20,996 nucleotides of DNA from Nanoarchaeales archaeon (GTDB taxonomy: Archaea; Nanobdellota; Nanobdellia; Woesearchaeales; UBA583), in the NCBI GenBank assembly GCA_013215525.1, contig JABSQY010000023.1:1-20996 (forward strand), read 5' to 3'. The position numbers were made by a program, and so were the translations under genes. The notes under the pieces are model-generated. The model had not been told where the DNA came from, ran no database searches, and saw only the letters and a list, made by a program, of their open reading frames with translations. Position 1 is the stretch's first letter, and each line of letters opens with the position of its first letter. Shown here in pieces: positions 14,122-20,954 of this stretch.

Positions 14122-14601
14122 ATGGCTGTTGAAGAATTAACTATACACATCGTACTACCTATAGTAGTAGGATTTATTATTGGGATTGTTGAAGCGTACT
14201 TTGTGTACGAAGATGAGAATATGACATCAGGTCAACAATTTATTGGTGATATGTGGCATGGGTTATTGTTTTCAGTGTTTGGAGTTTTAGCTGCAACTAA
14301 TGTGCCTTGGCTTTTAACTATGGGAGTTTTTGATTCTTTAGGTTTTGTTAAAGATTTATTAATGATTGATGTTAATGGTAATTCTTTAATTGTATCAATT
14401 TTTATTACTTTGTTTATGATGGTTAAGATGGTAACTTCACATGCAATTAAGGGTGTGTCTGGTGCTGGGTTTTCAGAGAAATGGTGGCATAAAATTTTAA
14501 TTTCAAGTTTAATTGGATTTTCATCATATTATATGACTGCAGTGTATGCGATGCCATTTGTTCAAGGGATTGCAGCAGCAGTTCCATTTTTACCATTTTA
14601 A
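14122..14601 (+). CDS. Four-helix membrane protein downstream of scpA
   Basis: 159 residues, almost all membrane: helices about 8-27 (HIVLPIVVGFIIGIVEAYFV), 45-68, 85-108 (SLIVSIFITLFMMVKM) and 126-150. The loop between helices 1 and 2 is acidic (YEDENMTSG). The pattern MWHGLLFSVFGVLAA and FSEKWWHKILISSLIG suggests a conserved small integral protein. I do not recognise the family and see no catalytic motif. It starts three bases after the scpA stop with no separate promoter, so the two are co-transcribed and probably translationally coupled. A link to chromosome segregation is only suggested by position. Confidence 0.75.
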   Translation: MAVEELTIHIVLPIVVGFIIGIVEAYFVYEDENMTSGQQFIGDMWHGLLFSVFGVLAATNVPWLLTMGVFDSLGFVKDLLMIDVNGNSLIVSIFITLFMMVKMVTSHAIKGVSGAGFSEKWWHKILISSLIGFSSYYMTAVYAMPFVQGIAAAVPFLPF

Positions 14602-14661
14602 TTTTTAATAATTTAAAATTCTATTTTTTAATAATTTGATTTTTACTTATACAAGTTACAA

Positions 14662-14678
14662 GTTATTATTATAATAAC
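14662..14678 (+). promoter_or_regulatory. 17-bp palindrome overlapping the rpiB TATA box
   Basis: GTTATTATTATAATAAC is a perfect 8/8 dyad around one base; its right half (TATAATAAC) is the TATA box, 25 nt before the rpiB ATG. A tandem ACAAGTT (14651-14664) precedes it. A repressor bound here would block TBP. Confidence 0.5.
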
Positions 14679-14696
14679 ACTTAAACTTAGTTCTTT

Positions 14697-15152
14697 ATGA
14701 ATAAAAAAATTTTTATTGCTAGTGACCATGCAGGTTTTCTAGCTAAACAAGACATTAAAGAAATTCTACTTGAATTAGGTTATGAATTTGAGGACTTAGG
14801 ACCTTTTAATGAAGATTCAGTAGATTTCCCAATTTATGCGAAAAAAGTTGCTCAAAAGGTCCAAGATAATTTTAATTTAAGTTTTGGAATTTTAATTTGT
14901 GGTAGTGGGAATGGGATGGCAATTGCTGCTAATAAATTTCGTGGTATTCGTGCAAATTTAGGATATGATGAATATTCTGCAAAATTTTCAAGACTTGATA
15001 ATGATGCTAATATTTTAACTTTGCGTGCACGTGAATTTGATCATTCAAATTATAGAAAAATTATTGAAACTTTTTTAACTACTGAATTTTCTGGTTTAGC
15101 TAGACATCAAAGAAGAATTGAACAAGTTACACAAATGATGGAGGAAAATTAA
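14697..15152 (+). CDS. rpiB: Ribose-5-phosphate isomerase B
   Basis: 151 residues. RpiB interconverts ribose-5-phosphate and ribulose-5-phosphate. Conserved parts: ASDHAG at the start (Asp10, His11), the active-site loop ICGSGNGMAIAANKFRGIRA with Cys68 and the phosphate-binding G-S-G-N-G, and NILTLRARE. The residue that is the ring-opening His in E. coli RpiB aligns with Asp101 (SRLDNDANIL), a variant also seen in sequences labelled RpiB/LacAB-like, so a related sugar-phosphate isomerase (allose-6-phosphate or similar) is not excluded. Starts at a TATA 25 nt upstream; its last codons carry the Shine-Dalgarno of the next gene. Confidence 0.93.
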   Translation: MNKKIFIASDHAGFLAKQDIKEILLELGYEFEDLGPFNEDSVDFPIYAKKVAQKVQDNFNLSFGILICGSGNGMAIAANKFRGIRANLGYDEYSAKFSRLDNDANILTLRAREFDHSNYRKIIETFLTTEFSGLARHQRRIEQVTQMMEEN

Positions 15153-15154
15153 AT

Positions 15155-15715
15155 ATGCGCCACTTAATAATTACTGCACATCCGTCAAGTAAAGGATTTA
15201 CACATAAAATCGCGAAAACTTTTTTACATGAGTCTCATGAAAATAATGCTGAAGCTGAGATTTTAGATTTATATAATCCTAGATATAGTTTAGACTTTTT
15301 AAAATTTGAAAATATTAAAAATATTAAGTATGATAAAATAGTTGATGAAATTCAAGATAAAATTAGGTTAGCAGATAATATTGTGTTTGTGTATCCTATG
15401 TGGTGGTATAGTTTTCCTGGTATTTTTAAAAATTTTATTGATAAAGTTTTTACAAATGGATTTGCGTTTAAAAATGTTAAAGGGAATCCAATTCCAGTTG
15501 GATTATTAAAGGGTAAAACTTGTCAAGTATTTACTACATGTGATGGTCCTTGGATTTATTACGCTTTTGTGGGAAGACCTGGAAAAAATATAATTAAATT
15601 ACTATGTTCGTTTTGTGGAATCAAATTAAAAAGTTATGATATTTTATATTCAAAATCTAATCGGACTGAAAATAAATTAAATTCATTTTTGAAAATGGTT
15701 GAGAGGAAAGTTTAA
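15155..15715 (+). CDS. Flavodoxin-fold NAD(P)H oxidoreductase (NQO/MdaB-like)
   Basis: 186 residues. A flavodoxin-2 fold protein: FMN/FAD phosphate loop region AHPSSKGFTHKIA near the N-terminus (8-20), then YPMWWYSFPGIFKNFIDKVF (80-99), the hallmark substrate-side motif of the NAD(P)H quinone oxidoreductase/MdaB/KefF group, and TCDGPWIYY. Such enzymes make two-electron quinone reductions. It begins two bases after the rpiB stop; a GGAGG (15140-15144) ten bases before its ATG is a clear Shine-Dalgarno, one of few here, consistent with translation from a shared rpiB transcript. Electron donor and acceptor are not determined by the sequence. Confidence 0.85.
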   Translation: MRHLIITAHPSSKGFTHKIAKTFLHESHENNAEAEILDLYNPRYSLDFLKFENIKNIKYDKIVDEIQDKIRLADNIVFVYPMWWYSFPGIFKNFIDKVFTNGFAFKNVKGNPIPVGLLKGKTCQVFTTCDGPWIYYAFVGRPGKNIIKLLCSFCGIKLKSYDILYSKSNRTENKLNSFLKMVERKV

Positions 15716-15720
15716 ATACT
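15712..15720 (+). promoter_or_regulatory. TATA box for the 140-aa gene
   Basis: GAAAGTTTAAATAC is a BRE/TATA sequence overlapping the previous stop codon and centred about 24 nt before the ATG at 15740. Confidence 0.5.
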
Positions 15721-15739
15721 TTAAATTACAAAATAAATT

Positions 15740-16162
15740 ATGGCACAAAAAATTACAGTTAGATTTATGTTACAGGTTGCTGGAAAACCAGTTGAAAATG
15801 TACAAAAAGCTTTAGAACTTGTATTACAAAAAATTAAAGATAGTAAAGATTACAAATATGTTGAAGGAGAAATTATTGAACCAGAATTAGATGAAGAGTC
15901 TACAATGTACTCAGGTTTAATTGAGTGTACTTTAAAATTTGAACAAATTGAAAAATTAATGGGATTTATTGTAGATTATACTCCAAATTCTGTAGAAATT
16001 GAAGATCCACAAACTTTATCATTTGATATTTCTGAATTTAATGGTGTTTTGAATGATATGAGTGCAAAGTTTCTAGGAATGGCGCAACAATTAAGACAAG
16101 CTAATGCTAGTCTACATTATTTACATAATGAAAATTTAAAATTAAAAGGAAAATCTAACTAG
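15740..16162 (+). CDS. Conserved-looking protein of unknown function, 140 aa
   Basis: An N-terminal half with the strand-helix-strand pattern of a small ferredoxin-like domain: ITVRFMLQVAG, helix VQKALELVLQKIKDS, strand YVEGEIIEPELDEES, strand YSGLIECTLKFE, helix QIEKLMGFIVDYTPNSVEIEDP. A helical C-terminal half (FNGVLNDMSAKFLGMAQQLRQANASLHYLHNENLKLKG) looks like a coiled coil. Ordered composition and balanced hydrophobic pattern suggest an old conserved protein. I cannot name the family. Its own TATA box predicts a leaderless mRNA; ends in TAG. Confidence 0.75.
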   Translation: MAQKITVRFMLQVAGKPVENVQKALELVLQKIKDSKDYKYVEGEIIEPELDEESTMYSGLIECTLKFEQIEKLMGFIVDYTPNSVEIEDPQTLSFDISEFNGVLNDMSAKFLGMAQQLRQANASLHYLHNENLKLKGKSN

Positions 16163-16462
16163 ATTTTTTAATTTTGATTCTTATTTCTTAAAAAATTATT
16201 TATTTTTGGTGAATTATATTATTTTTGTGTATTTTCAGAATTATTTTTTGTAATATTTTTTTGTTATTTTTTTAAGATAAAAATTATTTTTTATTTTTTC
16301 ATGTGATTTTGGTTGATTATTTGTATTTTTATTTTATTGGAAAATAGTATAGTTATATTGTTTTTATTATTGTACTTTAGAATTATTTTTGTTTAAATTT
16401 AAAAAGTAATTTCCATATTTTTGGAAATTACTTTAAAAAAATGATGTAATTATTAATCTTCA
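16163..16462. other. 300-bp gene-free junction of convergent genes
   Basis: T-rich DNA between two convergent genes, with no coding signal beyond 15-codon frames. The only structure I see is the hairpin at 16403-16434. Confidence 0.5.
16403..16434. terminator. 13-bp perfect hairpin, likely bidirectional terminator
   Basis: AAAGTAATTTCCA (16403-16415) and TGGAAATTACTTT (16422-16434) pair perfectly around a 6-nt loop. It lies 28 nt after the minus-strand regulator's stop and about 240 nt after the plus-strand gene; each side is A/T rich, with T-runs on the minus reading. Archaeal termination mostly uses T-tracts, so the stem may instead protect a 3' end. Confidence 0.45.
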
Positions 16463-17275
16463 TTAATTTGAGTTTGTTTTAGTCATATCTCTCCAAGCAA
16501 TTTCAAATAATTGTTGTAATGCTTGTGAAAAAAATGGTGTGTTTACCCATACTCCAATGTCGTATGCAGGGTAGATGTCTTTATCATGTAAAGTCATGAA
16601 TAAAACTTCTTCACCATCGATAATGCAAAATCTAGCTTCAATTTCATCTGTAAATCGAACTTCTGCTAAATCTCCTAATCTTTCAGCTAATCCTGTAGTC
16701 TTTTCAGTCTTTGGACAAGCGATTTTAATTGAGACTCCTCTTTCTTGTAAGTCTTCAAATACTCCTCTTAACGCTTCAACTTTTCTTAAGAAACCTGTTG
16801 AAGTTGTCATAATAATTACTTCGTTCTCAGCACCTTTAACCATTGCTTCTAGGTGGTTGTACAAATTGTATCTACCTTTTAAGGCTCCACTTAAATCTGA
16901 TGGTTCAACTAATTGAATTCCTTGTTCGTGTAATTGTTCTAAATCCTTTAGAACATCAGAGTCTCTTAAAGTCTCAAGCTTATCTAGTCTCTCCTCAGAC
17001 TTTTCAGCGATTCTCTTTTTAACTCTGTCAATTACATCTGCAGGGGAAATTGCAATATATTTGATAGGTTTACCAAGTTTTACCATTACGAATCCTTTCT
17101 TTTCTAAGGATTCTAAAACGTCATATGTTCTGGATCTTGGAACTACTGCTAAATCAGATAGTTCACCGGCTGTTGCAACCTTTCTAGATAACAAAGCTGT
17201 CCAGATTTTTACTTCGTATAGGTTAAGACTGAAGTACTGTCTTAACATGTTTAAAAACTCTTCTTTTACAATCAT
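16463..17275 (-). CDS. TrmB-family transcriptional regulator, longer type
   Basis: 270 residues. The N-terminal winged helix-turn-helix spans about 8-70: FSLNLYEVKIWTALLSRKVA, then TAGELSDLAVVPRSRTYDVLESLEKKGFVMVKLGKPIKYI, the usual TrmB wing. A helical linker (84-110) leads to a phospholipase-D-like sensor domain (about 130-260: EVIIMTTSTGFLRKVEALR, VSIKIACPKTEKT, RFCIIDGEEVLFMTLHD). Codon use is less AT-extreme than its neighbours, with many C and G third positions, suggesting a strongly conserved and perhaps highly expressed gene. Effector and targets are unknown. Possible operator dyads lie just upstream. An in-frame second Met (codon 10) is an alternative start. Confidence 0.88.
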   Translation of the reverse strand: MIVKEEFLNMLRQYFSLNLYEVKIWTALLSRKVATAGELSDLAVVPRSRTYDVLESLEKKGFVMVKLGKPIKYIAISPADVIDRVKKRIAEKSEERLDKLETLRDSDVLKDLEQLHEQGIQLVEPSDLSGALKGRYNLYNHLEAMVKGAENEVIIMTTSTGFLRKVEALRGVFEDLQERGVSIKIACPKTEKTTGLAERLGDLAEVRFTDEIEARFCIIDGEEVLFMTLHDKDIYPAYDIGVWVNTPFFSQALQQLFEIAWRDMTKTNSN

Positions 17276-17290
17276 TTTTTTATTTATAAT

Positions 17291-17323
17291 AGTAACAATA
17301 ATTTATTTTTTATAAATGTTACT
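17291..17323. promoter_or_regulatory. AGTAACA/TGTTACT dyad around the regulator promoter
   Basis: AGTAACA (17291-17297) and TGTTACT (17317-17323) are a perfect 7-bp inverted repeat flanking an A/T box (minus TTTATAAAAAATAAA) upstream of the TrmB-family gene, the geometry expected of an autoregulatory operator. Confidence 0.45.
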
Positions 17324-17341
17324 TAGTTTTTTGACTCGCTA

Positions 17342-17367
17342 ATTACACAACTTTGTTGCTATGTAAT
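17342..17367. repeat. Nested dyad ATTACA-CAAC/GTTG-TGTAAT
   Basis: ATTACA (17342-17347) pairs with TGTAAT (17362-17367), and CAAC pairs with GTTG inside it around TTT, with a three-base bulge. It sits about 20 nt beyond the AGTAACA dyad, and the 17276-17519 gap has no ORF. Operator or small hairpin. Confidence 0.35.
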
Positions 17368-17519
17368 CAAAATACACCAATTAACTACTTAATTGATACT
17401 AAAATCTAAACATCTACCTTTATAATACTTTGCTTTATTATCATTAAGTAAGGGTGAATTTTAATATATTTTGGTTAATTTCCTATATTTTAGCATAAAA
17501 TGTGTTATTTTAGGTTTTT

Positions 17520-17954
17520 TTAATTAGTTATGATTTGAATTGTTAATTCTTTAATCTCCTTTTTATTCTCAGTTTGATATAATATAGGGTATCTCATCTC
17601 ACTACATTTTAGTGTGCTTGTTGTTGAACATTTTTTTGCTTTAGAATTAAATTCTGATTCATCTGTGTATAATGATTCTCCATTTAGTCTTAATCTTACT
17701 AATATGTCATTATTTTGACCATAACAATTAGTTAGATTTTTCAGATTGTACCTTTTTTCATCAATTGTTGCATAATCATTTGAAAAACAGTTCCCTTCTA
17801 TGATTTTTTTTATTGCTAGTTGAGAATTTATTTTTCTCTCATCAATTGAGATATCTAAGTTTAGAATCATAACCCATGAAATTAGAAAGATTGATACTGT
17901 AAACAATATAATTATCACTTGTATTGTTGGAAGTTGGGCTTTTTTTGAAAACAT
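17520..17954 (-). CDS. Pilin-like secreted/membrane protein, 144 aa
   Basis: The N-terminus MFSKKAQLPT then IQVIIILFTVSIFLISWVMIL is a class III (type IV pilin-like) signal: short basic leader ending KKAQ, then a hydrophobic helix with polar N-cap. The mature part is about 110 residues with four cysteines (EGNCFS, LTNCYG, AKKCST, TLKCSE), probably two disulfides in an extracellular domain. Similar archaeal pilin-like proteins serve pili, adhesion or secretion; this one is isolated from any secretion ATPase or platform gene. Minus TATA (CTATATAAAAG, 17976-17986) is about 27 nt before the ATG, fixing the start. Confidence 0.7.
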   Translation of the reverse strand: MFSKKAQLPTIQVIIILFTVSIFLISWVMILNLDISIDERKINSQLAIKKIIEGNCFSNDYATIDEKRYNLKNLTNCYGQNNDILVRLRLNGESLYTDESEFNSKAKKCSTTSTLKCSEMRYPILYQTENKKEIKELTIQIITN

Positions 17955-17975
17955 TTAATTTATTTTATAATTTTG

Positions 17976-17986
17976 CTTTTATATAG
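17976..17986 (-). promoter_or_regulatory. TATA box for pilin-like gene
   Basis: CTATATAAAAG on the minus strand, about 27 nt before the ATG at 17954. Confidence 0.5.
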
Positions 17987-18110
17987 ATTTATTTTTATTG
18001 TATGGTTAGTAATTATGAAAATTAGTTCTATATTTGTTTTATTGCCCATTTATTGTACTTATATTATGTTATTTTTGTTTTTTTATTTATTTGTATGATG
18101 TTGTTGATTT

Positions 18111-18127
18111 GGAAACATTTAAAAAGC
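18111..18127 (+). promoter_or_regulatory. Strong BRE/TATA promoter upstream of eL41-like gene
   Basis: GGAAACATTTAAAAAGC is the best BRE-plus-TATA match in the window. It predicts a start near 18147 and a leader of about 50 nt holding GAGAGGT (18178-18184), a Shine-Dalgarno-like site 14 nt before the ATG. A nearer TATA (ATTATAAA, 18163-18170) is an alternative. Confidence 0.5.
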
Positions 18128-18198
18128 AAGTTGGATTTAATTTACTTAGGATTTATTAGATTATTATAAAACAATCTGAGAGGTTTAAAAATTTAAAA

Positions 18199-18303
18199 AT
18201 GAAACGAAGTTCAAGAAGATGGAAAAAGAAAGGTCAAATGAGATGGAAGTGGCAAAAGAAAATCATGAGAGCTAGAAAGAGAAAGTTAAGAAATAACAGA
18301 TAA
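18199..18303 (+). CDS. 34-aa Lys/Arg-rich protein, probable ribosomal protein eL41-like
   Basis: The 34-codon frame from ATG 18199 to TAA 18301 encodes an extremely basic peptide: MKRSSRRWKKKGQ, then MRWKWQKKIMRARKRK and LRNNR. The second half has the size and look of eL41, the about 25-residue Arg/Lys ribosomal peptide of archaea and eukaryotes (basic helix, Trp near the start, MRxR-type repeats). Nine extra residues precede an internal Met (MRWKW) that could be the true start. A strong promoter with a Shine-Dalgarno-like GAGAGGT fits high expression. Too short for routine gene callers. The methyltransferase gene follows 12 nt later in the same transcript. Confidence 0.6.
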   Translation: MKRSSRRWKKKGQMRWKWQKKIMRARKRKLRNNR

Positions 18304-18315
18304 TTTTTAATTATC

Positions 18316-18882
18316 ATGATTTCAAATTCTTTATGTGATAGGATTTTATCCAAAATCACATTTTTACAAAAACAAAAAATTAATTCTACAAGTTCAAATT
18401 ATTGGAACATTACAAATTCTCAAGGAATATTTTTATCTGATTTAGTTGATTTTAAAAAACCAAAGTCTATTTTAGAGATTGGAACATCAAATGGTTTTTC
18501 AGGCTTATGGCTTAATTTAAATTTAGATGTTAGTTCTAAGTTTACTACAATTGAAATTGATAAGACTCGTTATGAGTTAGCAAAGGCTAATTTTGAGTCT
18601 GTAGGTTTATCTAATTTTAATTGTGTACATTCTGATGCTTTGAAATATTTATCTTATTGTGAAGATAAATTTGACTTTGTTTTTATTGATGCAGGACATT
18701 GTTTGTACCATGACATCTTAGATTTATTAATTTCTAAAAAATTACTTACTGAAAATAGTATACTTATTTTTGATAATGTTTCATCACATTCTCAGTTGGA
18801 TGAGTTTGTTAAAACTTGTTTTGAAAAGTTTAATTGTGAACTTATTAAAATTGGTGGTGGAATGTTAGTTATTAATTTTTAA
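18316..18882 (+). CDS. SAM-dependent O-methyltransferase-like protein
   Basis: 188 residues with a class I methyltransferase fold: motif I ILEIGTSNGFSGLW (52-65), acidic post-motif TTIEIDKTRYELAKANF (77-93; Glu80, Asp82), HSDALKYL (105-112), then FVFIDAGHCLYHDILDLL (121-138) and ILIFDNV (149-155). The IDA-x-H and DNV segments are those of the COMT/YrrM-like family 3, where the Asp residues hold the metal. The N-terminal helix and STSSNYWNITNSQGIFLSDLV substrate lid also fit. Substrate unknown: small catechol-like molecule or modified tRNA base (TrmR-like) are options. Follows the eL41-like gene by 12 nt, in the same direction. Confidence 0.88.
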   Translation: MISNSLCDRILSKITFLQKQKINSTSSNYWNITNSQGIFLSDLVDFKKPKSILEIGTSNGFSGLWLNLNLDVSSKFTTIEIDKTRYELAKANFESVGLSNFNCVHSDALKYLSYCEDKFDFVFIDAGHCLYHDILDLLISKKLLTENSILIFDNVSSHSQLDEFVKTCFEKFNCELIKIGGGMLVINF

Positions 18883-18898
18883 ATGTATAATACTTATA

Positions 18899-18907
18899 TT
18901 TATAATA
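18899..18907 (+). promoter_or_regulatory. TATA box for GNAT-like gene
   Basis: TTTATAATA is centred 25 nt before the ATG at 18928. Confidence 0.45.
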
Positions 18908-18927
18908 CGTCTTAATATAATTATATT

Positions 18928-19392
18928 ATGGATTTTAAAATTGATAAAATTGAAAGTACTGATTTAGATAATATATATAATTTAGGTTGTGGAGTTACAA
19001 AGTTTACTGGTGATGGTGGAAAGAATGTTTTTTGGCCAAAAAATACTTTACAAAGATTATTTAGTTCAGATGATTGTGTTACTTTAAAGTTAGTTTCTGA
19101 TAATGAGATTGTTGGGTTTTGTTTAGTTATGATTCATCCAGCTTCTAAAAAGGCAGTTATTGAGAACTTTTTTGTTTTAAATGAGTTTAAGTCTTTAAAG
19201 AATGATTTTTATCTTGGAATGGAAGAAGAGATTAAAAAAACTGATGCTCAATTTATTGCTCATTTGTTTGATGAAGAAAATAGTAGTTCTTCAATTGGCG
19301 TATTTGTTGATAATGGATACATTTCTAAGACTTCAAGAGTTTGGCTACATAAAAATATTTCTTTCTCAAATCCAATGCCTAAAAATAATTAA
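18928..19392 (+). CDS. GNAT-fold acetyltransferase-like protein, 154 aa
   Basis: The protein opens with a GNAT-style first strand (FKIDKIESTDLDNIYNLG), then the central strands CVTLKLVSDNEIVGFCLVMIHPASKKAVIENFFVL and a helix, with a late IGVFVDNGYISKTSRVWLHKNI matching the GNAT F-x-x-x-G-F/Y end motif. The acetyl-CoA loop (R/Q-x-x-G-x-G/A) is weak or absent: after ENFFVL comes NEFKSLKNDFYLGMEEEI. Either the cofactor site is divergent or the protein is a non-catalytic relative. Own TATA box. Target not predictable. Confidence 0.72.
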   Translation: MDFKIDKIESTDLDNIYNLGCGVTKFTGDGGKNVFWPKNTLQRLFSSDDCVTLKLVSDNEIVGFCLVMIHPASKKAVIENFFVLNEFKSLKNDFYLGMEEEIKKTDAQFIAHLFDEENSSSSIGVFVDNGYISKTSRVWLHKNISFSNPMPKNN

Positions 19393-19440
19393 TTTAATTA
19401 TTTGTTATATTTTACTAATCTATTCATTTTTTAATTTATA

Positions 19441-19464
19441 TTCTTTTAATATATATTAAAAGAA
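19441..19464. repeat. Perfect 24-bp palindrome
   Basis: Two 12-bp halves (TTCTTTTAATAT and its reverse complement) abut with no spacer, about 50 nt after the GNAT-like stop. Hairpin or operator; the sequence is A/T only apart from the terminal C and G of each arm. Confidence 0.75.
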
Positions 19465-19537
19465 CTAAAAATTCTTAAACATTGATTTTTTGAAAGAAAA
19501 ATATAAAGTCAAGAAATATTTTTTTTCTAAACCGTTC

Positions 19538-19569
19538 TCAAATCAAAGATTTGACAAAGTTTTAAATAG
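19538..19569 (+). promoter_or_regulatory. Dyad plus TATA box for SDR gene
   Basis: TCAAATC-AAA-GATTTGA (19538-19554) is a perfect 7-bp dyad directly before the TATA GTTTTAAATAG (19559-19569), itself about 26 nt before the ATG at 19590. Candidate operator in the activator position. Confidence 0.5.
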
Positions 19570-19589
19570 TTTTAATTTATATTTTATTT

Positions 19590-20291
19590 ATGAAAATATT
19601 TATTACTGGTAGTTCTGGTTTTATTGGTTCTGAACTTATTAAAGAATTAAAAAATAGTTATGAAATTGTAACTTATGATATTTCAAAAGGAGATGATATT
19701 TTAGATTATGATAAAGTTAACTCTGCAATGGTCGGTTGTGATGTTGTAATTCATTTGGCTGCACATAGAAAACCTTATGATGATAAGGAGTTTAAAGATT
19801 ATTTTGATACAAATTGTATTGGAACATTTAATGTTGCGCAGGCTGCAGTAAGTAATGGTGTTAAAAAGATAATTTATAGTAGTTCTACTAGTTATTATGG
19901 GTGCGAAAATGGGATTCCTTTCCAAGTTCCAATTAATGAAAATAATTTAGTTATGACTCAACATGTGAAGGTTTCTGATTTAAAGTGTCGTGATTGTGAT
20001 ATTTCTTATTCTACTAGTAAAGTAATTTGTGAAGAAATTTTAGCTAATTATGGATTAACTAAAAAATTACAAGTTATTATTTTAAGATTGGGTCCGACTA
20101 GAAAAAAAGAGGAATATCGTCCTTTTGGAGATTTAAAGTTACATTTAAAAATTGAAAATGCAATTCAATTGTTTAAGAATTCAATTGAATGTGAAACTGA
20201 GTTGTGGTATGAAGCTTTTACTGTTTGTGATGAAATTGAAAATGTTGATATTAGTAAAGCTAAAAAACTATTAAATTATAATCCATTATAA
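19590..20291 (+). CDS. Extended SDR NAD-dependent epimerase/dehydratase, short form
   Basis: 233 residues against roughly 300 for most extended SDRs. NAD-binding GxxGxxG is GSSGFIG (7-13), then VTYDISKGDD with the Asp that binds the ribose. HLAAHR (55-60), the Ser/Thr stretch YSSSTSYYG (96-104) and the catalytic Tyr140-x-x-x-Lys144 (YSTSK) complete the site. The C-terminal substrate domain is reduced, with a WYEAFTVCDEIENVDISKAKKLLNYNPL end like that of uronate dehydrogenase-type SDRs. Oddity: LKCRDCD (Cys133, Cys136) just before the catalytic Tyr looks like a CxxC pair. Nucleotide-sugar or uronate substrate is inferred. Convergent with the next gene, one base between stops. Confidence 0.88.
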   Translation: MKIFITGSSGFIGSELIKELKNSYEIVTYDISKGDDILDYDKVNSAMVGCDVVIHLAAHRKPYDDKEFKDYFDTNCIGTFNVAQAAVSNGVKKIIYSSSTSYYGCENGIPFQVPINENNLVMTQHVKVSDLKCRDCDISYSTSKVICEEILANYGLTKKLQVIILRLGPTRKKEEYRPFGDLKLHLKIENAIQLFKNSIECETELWYEAFTVCDEIENVDISKAKKLLNYNPL

Positions 20292-20292
20292 T

Positions 20293-20934
20293 TTAGTGAT
20301 ATTCTACTTTGTCTGCAATTTCTGGCATATCTTCTGGGTTTAGTTTAACTACTAAATATCTTATTGCTAGTTCCTTTTTTATTGAACAATTTACTGCCCC
20401 ACCCGCAAATTCTAAATATTTTTTAGTTTGTTGATATAGTTTATTTATTTCTTTTTTATTTCCTTGAATTGTAAATATTATACTTGTGTAATTTTCTTTT
20501 AACATGTATGCTGGATATAATCCTGATTCAAGTAATTTTCTAATTAATTTTTTATTTGATTTATCATAATTCATTGTTAAATGGAATTCTGTTTCTCTGA
20601 ACTTTTCATTTCTTTGACTTGATAATGTTCTTCTTTTAATTTTAAATGGAAATTTAATTGAGTTGTCAAACTTTTTTTCTTTTATTTTTATATTAGTTAT
20701 AATATATTCTGCTTCTAGATATCCTTCAAAATTGTTGTCTTTTTGTATTATTTGTTTTAATTCTATATATCTGTTTGTGTAGTGTCTTACTGGGTTAAAT
20801 GATTGATAAACTGAGGGTTCATCATTTTTTAAAAAATCGTGTTTGAATAGTTTTTGTTTTATTAATTCTCTTTCAAGTTGTTTTGAGATTACTTTTGCAT
20901 CAACGTGAATATGGAATTTTATTTTATTTTTCAT
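20293..20934 (-). CDS. Hypothetical protein, 213 aa
   Basis: A basic, soluble protein without signal or membrane segments. It starts IKFHIHVDAKVISKQLERELIKQ and has paired strands (EGYLEAEYIITNIKIKEKKFD, EFHLTMNYD, YTSIIFTIQG) and a tail AIRYLVVKLNPEDMPEI. FHIHVD near the N-terminus and FHLTM in the middle are reminiscent of His-containing motifs of 2H-type phosphoesterases, but the spacing and context do not let me claim that family. TATA on the minus strand (20955-20965) lies 26 nt before the ATG. Function unknown. Confidence 0.68.
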   Translation of the reverse strand: MKNKIKFHIHVDAKVISKQLERELIKQKLFKHDFLKNDEPSVYQSFNPVRHYTNRYIELKQIIQKDNNFEGYLEAEYIITNIKIKEKKFDNSIKFPFKIKRRTLSSQRNEKFRETEFHLTMNYDKSNKKLIRKLLESGLYPAYMLKENYTSIIFTIQGNKKEINKLYQQTKKYLEFAGGAVNCSIKKELAIRYLVVKLNPEDMPEIADKVEYH

Positions 20935-20954
20935 ACTTATTTTAGTTTTTTAAA

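Noticed and set aside
18015..18098. 27-codon hydrophobic frame (starts MKISSIFVLLPIYC)
   Set aside because: Short, purely hydrophobic frames are common in T-rich DNA; its only promoter candidate is the opposite-strand TATA of the pilin-like gene.
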